Source: CAYTUI01 sp964441335 (GTDB lineage Bacteria; Patescibacteriota; Patescibacteriia; UBA1558; 2-01-FULL-52-15). From it: a stretch of DNA of 45,989 nt. Shown here one piece after another: positions 25,099 through 32,615 of this stretch. The translations under genes were made by a program, and so were the position numbers. Position 1 is the first letter of the stretch; each line of letters starts with the position of its first letter. The stretch spans positions 1 to 45,989 of the forward strand of contig CAYTUI010000005.1 of assembly GCA_964441335.1 (NCBI GenBank). The letters are read 5' to 3'. A model generated the notes under the pieces. That model saw only the letters and a list, made by a program, of their open reading frames with translations. It did no database searches and had not been told where the DNA came from.

Positions 25099-26207
25099 TG
25101 TTTTATAAAATTAACTGTTAATTCGGCAGTCTTGGACCAACTAAATTTTGACGCAAAATCAGAATTAGCCAGCGTTTTGGTCTTATCAAATGCGATAATC
25201 TGCTTCATAACCTCTGCCAATTCAACGTAATTATTTGGATTGACGTAGTGTGCGGATGAACCAAAAACTTCCGGTAGTGATGTTTTATGACTGACAATTA
25301 TCGGAGTTCCTTGACATAAAGCTTCTAAGGGCGGGAAACCAAAGCCTTCGTAATAAGATGGCCAAACCAACATAGTAGCTGTTTTATAGAGAGCAATTTT
25401 CTCATCATCACTGACATATTTTAGCCAGATTATGTCAGAATTACTGGTAATTTGCTTAACCAATGACCTTGACAACCAGCCCTCTTTACCAGCCACGACT
25501 AGTTTATAGCCTGTCTGCTGTTGTTTAAAAAATTCAAAAGCCTTGATTAAACTGGCTAAATTTTTGCGTGGCTCTAAAGTGCCTAAAAACAAAATGAATT
25601 TTTCCGGCAAAGCCAATTTAGATATAATTCTTTGCTCCTCTTCTTGTGTTAAATTATTCATTTCAACACCCGGGTAAATAACCTGAGCATTATTCTCCGT
25701 CAATTGTCTAAAATATTTGAGCAGTTCTCGCCTGGTGCTATCAGAAACAGTAATTATTTTGTTGGCCTTAGTTAGAATCTTTTTTAACTGGATTAGTTTG
25801 TGCCACAATCTTGTTTTATTATCAAAAAAAGATGAGTCATGTAAAAATGATAGGTCATGAACCGTCAGAACTAATTTTGCTTTTAGCCGTAGAGGCATAA
25901 AATTAAGATTGGGCATAAAAAAAATGTCCAACTTGTCTAATTCGTCCACAAATTTGGGCCTAATACCCAGAAGATATTTTATGTTTAGTAATCTATTGGA
26001 CTGATTAATGTAAAGCAATTTGTCCTGCGGTCTTAAATAAATAAGCTGACGCACATTAGCTTCTATAAGATTGCGTCCACTGATAAAGTAGGTAATCTGC
26101 CAGTCTGGAACCAGGGAGGGCAAATATTTCAACAAATATTTTTGATAGACTCCTACGCCGGTTAACTGATTTTCAACCAACGGCCTGATATCAATTGCTA
26201 TTTTCAT
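25095..26207 (-). CDS. GT4 family glycosyltransferase
   Basis: 370 aa from the ATG at 26205-26207. The frame is open to 26357, but the first 50 codons duplicate the end of the upstream gene, and homology starts at MKIAIDIRPLVENQLTGVGVY. It has HDLSFLHDSS, LFLGTLEPRKNLASLIKAF and PSYYEGFGFPPLEALCQG (E-x7-E). It is probably a mannosyl- or rhamnosyl-type retaining enzyme, but the specificity is not readable. It overlaps the upstream gene by 17 bases and the downstream one by 4. Confidence 0.92.
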   Translation of the reverse strand: MKIAIDIRPLVENQLTGVGVYQKYLLKYLPSLVPDWQITYFISGRNLIEANVRQLIYLRPQDKLLYINQSNRLLNIKYLLGIRPKFVDELDKLDIFFMPNLNFMPLRLKAKLVLTVHDLSFLHDSSFFDNKTRLWHKLIQLKKILTKANKIITVSDSTRRELLKYFRQLTENNAQVIYPGVEMNNLTQEEEQRIISKLALPEKFILFLGTLEPRKNLASLIKAFEFFKQQQTGYKLVVAGKEGWLSRSLVKQITSNSDIIWLKYVSDDEKIALYKTATMLVWPSYYEGFGFPPLEALCQGTPIIVSHKTSLPEVFGSSAHYVNPNNYVELAEVMKQIIAFDKTKTLANSDFASKFSWSKTAELTVNFIKQ

Positions 26208-27288
26208 AATCGGATACAGAATTAACAAACTTGGAAATTTTATCCCTGAATATCTGCTCGTCAAAATTTTCCGCTTGCTGTCGTATAGCTTGCGGTGAAA
26301 ATTCCTGATAATTAAATCTAACAACAGTATCGGCCAAGGCTTCCCAATTTTGATCAAAGAAAAATTTGCCAGTCAGACCATCAACAACTGTTTCTAAAAC
26401 CCCTCCTTTACCATAGGCAATCACCGGTCGGCCGGAGGCCATTGCTTCAACAGCCGCAATGCCAAAATCCTCTTCCTGTGGATGAATTAAGGCGCGACAA
26501 TGAGATAATAATCGATTTCTTTCTTGATTGCTGACCTCGCCGACAAATTTGATATTATCTTTAGCCAGTTTCTTAAGATATTTTTCCTCCTCACCAGCCC
26601 CGATAATAACCAAAGGAATACGTAAGGCATTGAAGGCCTTAATGGCCAAATCTGCGCGTTTATAGGGCCGCAGACGTGATAACAACAAATAGTAATCCCC
26701 CAGGTCATCTGCTACAGAGAAATCTGAGATATTAACTGGCGGATAAATAACCTGACTATCCCGCTGATAGTATTTTTTAATTCGGTCAGCTACAAAATTG
26801 GAATTAGCTAAAAAATAGTCCACTCTTTGCGCGGCTTGCTGATCCCAAATTCTCAACTTGCTTAATAACACTCGCAAATACGATTTAACAGGCACAGCTA
26901 AGCGCAGTTGATCAACGTAAGATACATAATCACTCCACAAATAACGCGTTGGACTGTGGCAATAGGTAATATGAACGGTTTTGGGTTGTACTATCAGTCC
27001 TTTGACGAAGGCGGAACTGGATGACAATACCACGTCGTAATCGGAAAAATCAAAACTTTCCCAGGCGCTGGGCATAAAAGGAAGAAATAACTTAAAAAAT
27101 TTGACACCGCCAGGAATGCTCTGCAGATAGGAGGTGACAACCTGATTATTTAAAAACAGATCTGATTTCTTTCTATCATGGATCAGGGTATAGATAGGCG
27201 CCTGCGGATAGATAGCGGAAAATTCTTTCAAAATATTTTCTGCTCCGCCTACCTGAAATAAGTGATCGTGAGCTAAAGCCAATTTCAT
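26191..27288 (-). CDS. GT4 glycosyltransferase, WbaZ-like
   Basis: 365 aa. N-terminal LALAHDHLFQVGGAEN, middle ITYCHSPTRYLWSDYVSYV and C-terminal HPQEEDFGIAAVEAMASGRPVIA match the subgroup of O-antigen mannosyltransferases such as WbaZ. YLLLSRLRPYKRADLAIKAF is the donor-domain entry strand. It starts with the A shared by the sugar transferase stop (TAATG), so it is tightly coupled to the priming enzyme and probably adds the first or second sugar. Confidence 0.92.
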   Translation of the reverse strand: MKLALAHDHLFQVGGAENILKEFSAIYPQAPIYTLIHDRKKSDLFLNNQVVTSYLQSIPGGVKFFKLFLPFMPSAWESFDFSDYDVVLSSSSAFVKGLIVQPKTVHITYCHSPTRYLWSDYVSYVDQLRLAVPVKSYLRVLLSKLRIWDQQAAQRVDYFLANSNFVADRIKKYYQRDSQVIYPPVNISDFSVADDLGDYYLLLSRLRPYKRADLAIKAFNALRIPLVIIGAGEEEKYLKKLAKDNIKFVGEVSNQERNRLLSHCRALIHPQEEDFGIAAVEAMASGRPVIAYGKGGVLETVVDGLTGKFFFDQNWEALADTVVRFNYQEFSPQAIRQQAENFDEQIFRDKISKFVNSVSDYENSN

Positions 27289-28676
27289 TAATATACTGCT
27301 TTATAATTGAGAACCGCCAGCGGTGTTTTGATAATTATAATCAGATCCAACGCCAGCGACCAGTTTTCAATATAATAAATATCCAGTCCTGCCTCCTCAT
27401 TAAATTTCAATTGAGAACGTCCGGAAACTTGCGCGGCTCCTGTTAAGCCCGGTTTAATTGTCAGTAATTTCTTATACTCCCTATTATATTGTGAAACTTC
27501 GCGCGGTTCATGTGGTCGCGGCCCGACCAGACTCATCTGTCCCCTGATAACATTAATTAGCTGTGGCAACTCATCCAAACTGCTGCGTCGTAAAAATTTG
27601 CCAACCTTGGTAATGCGAGGATCATTCTTCATTTTAAACAGTGGCCCGTCATTCCGTTCATTATATTTCAAGATATCGTCTTTCATTTTGTCGGCTCCGT
27701 CGATCATGGAGCGAAACTTCAAAACGTAAAAATTTTGACCGTGCTGTCCCACGCGTTTCAAACGCACAATAATTGGTCCTTTAGAGTCCAGCTTAATACA
27801 GAGGGCGATGATTAAAAAAATCGGCGATAAAATTATTAAAAAAATAACACTAAAAATCATGTCAAAAAAACGTTTCACTACTCTACCCCAGCCGTCCAAA
27901 GGAGTCCTCTTAACGCTAATAATCGGGTAACTGGCGATATTATCAATATAGAAGTTGATTAATTGCGATTGAAAAAGTCCAGCTAAGTATCGGAAATCAA
28001 CATGGTTATCATTACAGAAATCAATCAAAGGCTGCATATTCTTCCGTTCATCATCAGTATCGGTCTGGATTATTTCGTCAATAACTTTTTCCTGATGTAG
28101 TTTAGTAATGTCATTTTCAAAACCCAAAAAATTATCAAACCGGGCAATTATTAACCTGCCCAAATTCTGACGTTTAATGTAATATTCCGAAATAATTTTA
28201 GCCGCCTGACCAGATCCAATAATGACCAAATGATAAGAACCGATACCTCTTCTGAATAAAGCTGCTTTAATCCTATACAACAGTACTCGGCCCATAAATA
28301 TTACAAATACCGATAATATCCAGGCCAATAAAATTATAAAGCGCGAGGAAAATAATTCACGTTTTAAAAAGATAGTAATGATTATTATCAGTAAGGTTGT
28401 AGAAACTGCCAGAAATACTTTTTTAAATTCACTGCCAATTCGCAAAGCGGTTTTCATATTGTAAAGTCCCGACCAGGCGAAAACTATAACTCCCAGTAGA
28501 GCTGCCCAGGTCAGGAGATTAAAATAGACGTCAAATTGGACATCAAAAAAAACAGGTCTGACCTGTGTGACAAAATTTTGATAACGCGCCCAGTAGGCAA
28601 TAGTGCCGGCCGCAATCAACAACAGGTAATCCAACGGAACCAGCACGACACTAAAAATTAAATCGATTTTTTTCAT
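27288..28676 (-). CDS. Polyprenyl-phosphate sugar-1-phosphate transferase (priming enzyme)
   Basis: 462 aa. Four N-terminal membrane helices are followed by a nucleotide-binding-like cytosolic region (SYHLVIIGSGQAAKIISEYY) and a fifth helix. The C-terminal catalytic domain of the bacterial sugar transferase family (PF02397) follows: KRFFDMIFSVIFLIILSP, VLKFRSMIDGADKM, RRSSLDELPQLINV, GQMSLVGPRPHEP, KPGLTGAAQVSGRS. It loads a sugar-1-phosphate onto undecaprenyl phosphate, starting the polysaccharide. The frame extends to 28745, but that part is the 3' end of RNase P RNA, so I start at ATG 28674-28676. It opens the operon and has no promoter of its own that I can see. Confidence 0.93.
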   Translation of the reverse strand: MKKIDLIFSVVLVPLDYLLLIAAGTIAYWARYQNFVTQVRPVFFDVQFDVYFNLLTWAALLGVIVFAWSGLYNMKTALRIGSEFKKVFLAVSTTLLIIIITIFLKRELFSSRFIILLAWILSVFVIFMGRVLLYRIKAALFRRGIGSYHLVIIGSGQAAKIISEYYIKRQNLGRLIIARFDNFLGFENDITKLHQEKVIDEIIQTDTDDERKNMQPLIDFCNDNHVDFRYLAGLFQSQLINFYIDNIASYPIISVKRTPLDGWGRVVKRFFDMIFSVIFLIILSPIFLIIALCIKLDSKGPIIVRLKRVGQHGQNFYVLKFRSMIDGADKMKDDILKYNERNDGPLFKMKNDPRITKVGKFLRRSSLDELPQLINVIRGQMSLVGPRPHEPREVSQYNREYKKLLTIKPGLTGAAQVSGRSQLKFNEEAGLDIYYIENWSLALDLIIIIKTPLAVLNYKAVY

Positions 28677-28681
28677 ATGCT

Positions 28682-29176
28682 CAATATAGCCTATAAGCCG
28701 AATTCTGTCACCACGTCGTTCGAGAACGACGTGGGTGATGATCATCTATCTGGGTCGTGAATCGCTTCACAACTCTAGCAGCCTACCCGTCGAGCTGAGC
28801 TCGACCAACTTGGCCTTGCACCAGGCAGAGTTTACCTCTTTCAGGCTGTCACCAGCCTGACGCGTAGTTTAACTACGTTTTCACCTTTCCCCCAAGGGGT
28901 AGTATATTCTCTGTTGCACTTGTCCTATTCCGATTGTTACCAATTGGAATGGTTGGTATTACCAATTGCCTTTTTTATGGTGTTCGGACTTTCCTCCCAA
29001 CCACAACTACGCTGTGGAAATTCTAAATATCAAATCACAAACTTCAAACAAATTCTAATATCTAAATGTTTAAATATTTAAACTTTAGAATTTAGATATT
29101 GTTTAGGATTTGATGCTTGTGATTTAGTGTTTCCAAAGCGCAGCTTTGGCCAGGCGATCATCCGGCTATAAAGAGC
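28682..29176 (-). ncRNA. rnpB: RNase P RNA (bacterial class A) with greatly extended P3
   Basis: Catalytic RNA of RNase P, which cuts tRNA 5' leaders. On the minus strand P1 is TATAGCC/GGCTATA and P2 GATGATC/GATCATC. Conserved blocks are GAGGAAAGTCCGAAC, GGTGAAAACG, AGGTAAACTC, GCAAGGCCAA, GGGTAGGCTGCT, and ACAGAATTCGGCTTAT at the 3' end. The P3 arm (29001-29149) is about 150 nt: a roughly 20-bp GC-richer base topped by a long AT-rich helix with a perfect GTTTAAATATTTAAAC palindrome. This brings the RNA to about 490 nt against a usual 350-400. The ends are estimated from P1 and the promoter. The sugar transferase start codon lies about 6 bases beyond, with no terminator between. Confidence 0.93.
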
Positions 29177-29182
29177 AATAAA

Positions 29183-29211
29183 TTTATACTATAGATATTG
29201 AAATTTGTCAA
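29183..29211 (-). promoter_or_regulatory. RNase P RNA promoter
   Basis: Minus strand: TTGACA (29206-29211), 17 bases, TATAAA (29183-29188). Start is predicted at about 29175, just before P1. Confidence 0.8.
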
Positions 29212-29272
29212 TATCTATAATCTCAAGACTGGTGTCATTTTATCACTCAAATTAGGTCGGGGCAATTTTCAA

Positions 29273-29301
29273 TTGACAATATTTCTGGGATATACTATAA
29301 A
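29273..29301 (+). promoter_or_regulatory. Promoter of the second three-gene cassette
   Basis: TTGACA (29273-29278), 17 bases, TATAAA (29296-29301). Divergent from the RNase P RNA promoter. Confidence 0.75.
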
Positions 29302-29382
29302 TACTGGTTCTTTTCAAATATGGCCGACTTTTTGACAGAGACAACAACACCCCGGTTCGCCGGTGATAAGAGGAGATGCGCT

Positions 29383-29742
29383 ATGACAGCAAAGTCTTAC
29401 TACGGATTTCTACTCTTCGCCTATAACGGCGTAGAAGAGGAGTTGTTATTCCCGTTCAGAATCCAAACGGATTTGGTTGGGGACCCACTGGATCTCCGGA
29501 ATCAACTTCCGGTGTGTATTCATCGGGATCCTCAAACGCGACAGGAGTTGTGGCTCATAATTTCAACTGAGCCAAGACCCAACGTAATCTGCGAACGAAC
29601 CATCCAGGCAACGATCTTTAAAGAGCACATCCATCTTGAAGAGGGGTCTCGCTTCGTTGCCGTCAATCCACCAGCTGAACTTAGCAGGCAAATCGCCCGC
29701 TTCATGCTGGCGCCTACTTCCCATCAGCATCTTTGCGTGTGA
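29383..29742 (+). CDS. Cassette protein E, unknown soluble protein
   Basis: 119 aa from ATG 29383, chosen because AAGAGGAG ends 8 bases upstream (29368-29375). The frame is open back to 29320, but that part would be translated without an SD. Not recognised. Features are YYGFLLFAYNGVEEELLFPF (strand-rich start), the acidic and basic middle CIHRDPQTRQELWLIIST, and a C-terminal helix ELSRQIARFML. No signal or membrane segment. First gene of a three-gene GC-richer cassette. Confidence 0.65.
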   Translation: MTAKSYYGFLLFAYNGVEEELLFPFRIQTDLVGDPLDLRNQLPVCIHRDPQTRQELWLIISTEPRPNVICERTIQATIFKEHIHLEEGSRFVAVNPPAELSRQIARFMLAPTSHQHLCV

Positions 29743-29793
29743 GTCGTCACACGTTCCGATCCGACGTGCAAAGTCCAACCAAGGAGGTAAATC

Positions 29794-29903
29794 ATGAACC
29801 GATCCCCCGAACAGTCTGCAAGGCCTGTCAGGAGGAGCTGGGCAAGCCTGATGGTTCCGACTGGAAACTCGCTGTCCAGAAGTACGTCACGACCGGGACT
29901 TAA
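29794..29903 (+). pseudogene. Cassette protein F, small CxxC protein with one-base break
   Basis: A perfect AAGGAGG (29781-29787) lies 6 bases before ATG 29794. Read straight, the frame gives 49 residues of odd, Arg/Ser-rich sequence. From the C5 run at 29804-29808 the other frame gives VCKACQEELGKPDGSDWKLA and then VQKYVTTGT, stopping at TAA 29901-29903, which looks like a real small zinc-knuckle protein. One extra C in that run joins ATG to it and yields 36 aa. Both readings are short, so this is a judgement: the CxxC frame has protein-like composition. The 49-residue reading does end in an ATGA overlap with the next gene, which argues slightly the other way. Confidence 0.5.
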
Positions 29904-29939
29904 ACTGCTATCGCCAAGGAGCGATAAGAAAGGATCCCA

Positions 29940-30329
29940 ATGAAATGGGAAGACGTTCTGAAACGCGACGATATTGTCGGAGGCGATCTGGAGATGCAGG
30001 AAACTGGGGCTGTCTCCCGTGGCCCTATGAGTAATATCGTCATCCGTGGTCCTATCAGTAGTATTGAGCTGGTGGACGACAATCAGCTCATCATCGAAAC
30101 CGCTTGGACGGCTCGTCTGGTCCCTACCAGCGGTGAAGGCTGGAAGCCTTGGCCAATGACCGGTTGTATGGTTGATACCTCACAAAGCAGACCATCCGAC
30201 ATCGGCAGCGGCCGGATTTCGTTCGGTATACCGAAGGTCGGATTTGCTATCATCTTTCCCAAGGGTGGTAGCAAACTTGATCCCAGCAAAGTGGAGGGTC
30301 TGGTGATCCCGCCGGAGACTGCGTCTTAG
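29940..30329 (+). CDS. Cassette protein G, unknown beta-rich protein
   Basis: 129 aa. AGAAAGGA lies 5 bases before the ATG. The sequence is strand-rich: GGDLEMQETGAVSRGPMSNI, VIRGPISSIELVDDNQLIIE, TAWTARLVPTSGEGWKPW, and a C-terminal FAIIFPKGGSKLDPSKVEGL. The R-G-P...I-x-I...T-A-W-T-A-R...DIG-x-G-R-I-x-F...FPKGGSKLDP pattern looks strongly conserved, and I recall similar orphans in other Patescibacteria. No signal peptide. Function unknown. Last of the cassette, followed by a terminator. Confidence 0.7.
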   Translation: MKWEDVLKRDDIVGGDLEMQETGAVSRGPMSNIVIRGPISSIELVDDNQLIIETAWTARLVPTSGEGWKPWPMTGCMVDTSQSRPSDIGSGRISFGIPKVGFAIIFPKGGSKLDPSKVEGLVIPPETAS

Positions 30330-30354
30330 TCCCAGCTGCTACGCTGACCACCGT

Positions 30355-30407
30355 CGCCCCGTCTCATTGATTCCATCTTGGATCATTGAAGCGGGGCGGC
30401 TTTTTTT
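30355..30407 (+). terminator. Terminator of the second cassette
   Basis: CGCCCCG (30355-30361) pairs with CGGGGCG (30392-30398). An inner imperfect stem lies in the 30-base loop, and seven T follow (30401-30407). Confidence 0.8.
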
Positions 30408-30455
30408 GTCCAAAAAAAGGTCTATTGAGACCATCTACATATGCCTACTAATTAC

Positions 30456-31052
30456 TTACGATTTACCTTTGCGAGTATTCGCCCGCCTTTCTCTCCTGAT
30501 TTTCGCAAAAATCTCGCTCTGTCCAAGGAGATCCAAAATAGTGTACTTTAAACCCATTTTTTCATTGAATTTTGATTGCTTTGACAACTTGTAGGTAACC
30601 GGTTTCAAAATCACTTGTATTATATTCTCCAGTTTGTATTTTCTTAAATATGCTTTGGCTAAAATATCTATGCGCCGCAAATGAAGACGTTCACTGATCA
30701 GTACCAAGCAAAGTCCGGCAGTCTTGGGATTCTTGAAATATTTTAATCGCTTAAGTAGAGCGAAAGATAATTTAATGTTCTCTACCGTATCAAGTGACTT
30801 AGGTTCAACCAATATGTCTGATTTGGGGACTCCCAAACTAATCAAATAGTCACGCATTAAGACTGCTACGGATATATTCTGTCCCTCTTTAAAAATTCCG
30901 CCGGTGCAGAGAATTTTTGTAATGTAACCGTTTTGATATAAAGAATATGCTTTATCAACTCTGGCGCGGGTATCCGGGGCTATAATATCACGTCCTTTTT
31001 GCTTTTGTATCCCACCAGAAAAACACAAACCTATTACTCTGTTTTGTTTCAT
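30456..31052 (-). CDS. YdcF-like DUF218 family protein
   Basis: 198 aa. DUF218 marks: GLCFSGGI at the start, DTRARVDKAYSLYQNG, KILCTGGIF, LGVPKSDILVEPKSLDTVENI and VLISERLHLRRI. Family members (YdcF, SanA, ElyC) are linked to envelope or exopolysaccharide functions, with a Rossmann-like fold. Unlike SanA and ElyC there is no N-terminal membrane helix here, so it should be cytosolic. The basic tail RRERRANTRKGK is unusual. AT-rich native composition; no SD. Confidence 0.8.
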   Translation of the reverse strand: MKQNRVIGLCFSGGIQKQKGRDIIAPDTRARVDKAYSLYQNGYITKILCTGGIFKEGQNISVAVLMRDYLISLGVPKSDILVEPKSLDTVENIKLSFALLKRLKYFKNPKTAGLCLVLISERLHLRRIDILAKAYLRKYKLENIIQVILKPVTYKLSKQSKFNEKMGLKYTILDLLGQSEIFAKIRRERRANTRKGKS

Positions 31053-31093
31053 AATGATTGTGCCATTTCAATTTCCGGGTCCTTGAGGAAAAC

Positions 31094-31258
31094 TTATTTT
31101 CGCTTTCGCCGTTGCCATCGTATTAAAAATAATATTAAAGCAACAAAAAATATAGCAGTTCCAACATACGCCAGAAAATTGGTTTCTGGTTCTGGGAAGA
31201 AGAATAAAACCACTACTCCCAAAATGATAATTATAGTTATTAAATATTTTAGTTTCAT
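31094..31258 (-). CDS. 54-residue protein with two membrane helices
   Basis: 54 aa. Helix 1 is YLITIIIILGVVVLFFF, a short PEPETN turn follows, and helix 2 is VGTAIFFVALILFLIRW with a strongly basic end RRKRK, so both ends should be cytoplasmic. No SD. It lies between the YdcF-like and TraB-like genes, on the same strand. Too small for family assignment. Confidence 0.5.
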   Translation of the reverse strand: MKLKYLITIIIILGVVVLFFFPEPETNFLAYVGTAIFFVALILFLIRWQRRKRK

Positions 31259-31309
31259 CAATGTGATCTAAATCAAATTCTTCTCCTGACGTTTCATTCT
31301 AAATCAGGA

Positions 31310-31846
31310 TTATATGTCCTCCAACTTGCAAAAAGGAAAAAGAGCATCTGGAAAATGGCGTTGAAAAAAGCTTAAGTGACCAGCACCAATAAGCACTATC
31401 GTTTTTTTATCATTGTCAATCACCCTTTGTAAATTTTTTAGCATATCTCTTTCTCGCAGTTGATTCTTGATGGGATCAATAAGAGTCTTAACTTGCCCCG
31501 TATTTAATTTTTCATTGACTTCTCTCGTATTTGCATCCTTCCACGAATACTTATTAAGTATTTCCTTTTGTTCCGCAATAACTAATTTATTATCATCATC
31601 TGTCTTCCCAGAAGCCAGTACGTCAATTGGCGAATCAATCCCTTGCACCTCTATATAATTTTTATGCGCCCAGGCTAAAGCAAAAATCATTTCGTCCGGG
31701 TACTTATCCAGTGTGCCTTTTTGAATATCTGATTGAACTATTTCAAGTAAAATGCGTTCCGGCTCATATTGTTCCAACACTTGCCTTAACTCTTCATGGG
31801 GAGTTAATCCCGCATGCAGTGTACCTATAAATATTATTTTAGACAT
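31310..31846 (-). CDS. TraB/GumN-like protein
   Basis: 178 aa. The start IIFIGTLHAGLTPHEELRQVL carries the GT-x-H motif, YEPERILLEI follows with its conserved Glu, and the C-terminal TIVLIGAGHLSFF carries the second G-x-G-H. These are the two signature sites of the TraB/PrgY/GumN (Tiki) superfamily, some of whose members are metal-dependent peptidases and some pheromone-shutdown proteins. It is shorter than the usual 250-300 residues and has no membrane helices, so it could be a minimal form. Function inferred only at superfamily level. Confidence 0.6.
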   Translation of the reverse strand: MSKIIFIGTLHAGLTPHEELRQVLEQYEPERILLEIVQSDIQKGTLDKYPDEMIFALAWAHKNYIEVQGIDSPIDVLASGKTDDDNKLVIAEQKEILNKYSWKDANTREVNEKLNTGQVKTLIDPIKNQLRERDMLKNLQRVIDNDKKTIVLIGAGHLSFFQRHFPDALFPFCKLEDI

Positions 31847-31901
31847 ACTTGTATTAGCGGGTAATATAGATGAGAATTAATAATAAAATGCCTTAGGGGG
31901 A

Positions 31902-31926
31902 TGAGAGAAGGTAAAGCCTTCTCTCA
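31902..31926 (-). terminator. Hairpin after the small membrane cassette gene
   Basis: TGAGAGAAGG (31902-31911) pairs perfectly with CCTTCTCTCA (31917-31926). Only a scattered T run follows on the minus strand, so termination strength is uncertain. Confidence 0.5.
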
Positions 31927-31959
31927 AGTGGATGATGCTGATCTAGTGTTCTCACTTGA

Positions 31960-32115
31960 TCATTTGGATTTGCCATAGGCTACTCCAGCAAAGCCCACAA
32001 TTGCGATCAATAGGCCAATACCTGCACTGACGAAGTCGCCTGTAAGCGCATAAGCAATCATTATTAATCCACTCACCGCTACGACACTACCAACTACAAA
32101 ACACAGTGCTTTCAT
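31960..32115 (-). CDS. Cassette protein H, 51-residue protein with two membrane helices
   Basis: 51 aa from ATG at 32113-32115, chosen because CGGAGG lies 6 bases before it on the minus strand. The frame is open to 32142. Two helices: ALCFVVGSVVAVSGLIMIAY and AGIGLLIAIVGFAGVAY, joined by ALTGDFVS, with a short basic end GKSK. Monocistronic, with a downstream hairpin, so it follows the cassette plan. A CATAAT preceded by TGT (32172-32177, minus strand) may be the -10. Confidence 0.6.
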   Translation of the reverse strand: MKALCFVVGSVVAVSGLIMIAYALTGDFVSAGIGLLIAIVGFAGVAYGKSK

Positions 32116-32280
32116 ATTGTGCCTCCGTTTTGGTTGAATCATCCCCTTAAAGCATTTTCTGTAAATGAGCGATTATGACATGAGGTATCATGCTCGCAGG
32201 TCAAAATATGCTACAGCATCAATTATCTTAACACCCCCAACGCGAATGAGCAATTAACCAATCAATGTTGTCAATAATTA

Positions 32281-32319
32281 TTAAAAGAGGGGCCGAAAGC
32301 TATGAGAGCTCTCGACCCC
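32281..32319 (-). terminator. Terminator of the orphan RNA gene
   Basis: On the minus strand a 13-bp stem GGGGTCGAGAGCT / AGCTTTCGGCCCC (all paired, two G-U wobbles) with loop CTCAT is followed by TCTTTTAA. Read on the plus strand the wobbles become mismatches, so the element is oriented to the minus strand. Confidence 0.85.
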
Positions 32320-32447
32320 AATTCGGTTTTCAGCCAAAGCTGAAGATCGAAGCGGCAGTACTGGGACCGAAACCAGATTATGCTCTATTGCCTCGCAGTC
32401 ATTTGGCTGGGCCTGTGCGCTAGGAGTGCAGTCTCTTCGGCCAGGTG
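32282..32447 (-). ncRNA. Orphan structured RNA, about 165 nt, class unknown
   Basis: Bounded by a near-perfect promoter (32453-32481) and a strong terminator (32289-32319), with no open frame longer than about ten codons between. The minus-strand RNA folds into at least three parts. Domain 1 of about 75 nt is closed by ATGCTC/GAGCAT. Domain 2 is closed by TTCGGT/ACCGAA with an inner hairpin TTCAGC-TTTG-GCTGAA. The third part is the terminator hairpin. It lacks the marks of tmRNA, SRP RNA, RNase P RNA and rRNA; I could not match 6S RNA or any riboswitch. It uses the same promoter design as the protein cassettes around it. Confidence 0.65.
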
Positions 32448-32452
32448 AGCAT

Positions 32453-32481
32453 CTTATATCATAGGATTAAGTCTATGTCAA
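32453..32481 (-). promoter_or_regulatory. Strong extended -10 promoter of the orphan RNA
   Basis: Minus strand: TTGACA (32476-32481), 17 bases, TATAAG (32453-32458) directly preceded by TGA. Predicted start is at about 32447. Confidence 0.8.
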
Positions 32482-32532
32482 GCTGGTGCAATTTATAGCT
32501 AAATGTTGTTGCGATGTGCTATTCTATATCCC

Positions 32533-32561
32533 TTGACAGACACAAGATATCATGCTATATA
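32533..32561 (+). promoter_or_regulatory. Extended -10 promoter of cassette protein I
   Basis: TTGACA (32533-32538), 17 bases, TATATA (32556-32561) preceded by TGC. Confidence 0.75.
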
Positions 32562-32615
32562 TTAGTGTTCTTTCAACCGATGGTTCTGACCACATCTCTC
32601 TAAAGGAGGATTTCC

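Noticed and set aside
26208..26357. Long N-terminal extension of the second glycosyltransferase
   Set aside because: It lies wholly within the coding end of the upstream glycosyltransferase, and GT4 homology begins at MKIAIDIRP.
28677..28745. N-terminal extension of the sugar transferase
   Set aside because: These bases are the conserved 3' end of RNase P RNA; family homology starts at MKKIDLIF.
29794..29943. 49-residue Arg/Ser-rich reading of protein F as the true product
   Set aside because: Its composition is typical of an out-of-frame GC-rich gene, whereas the other frame gives a CxxC protein. The ATGA overlap with the next gene keeps some doubt.
32282..32447. Orphan RNA as tmRNA, SRP RNA or 6S RNA
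   Set aside because: No tag frame or tRNA-like ends, no SRP GGAAG/CAGG core, and not the single long bulged hairpin of 6S RNA. Two separate domains are seen instead.
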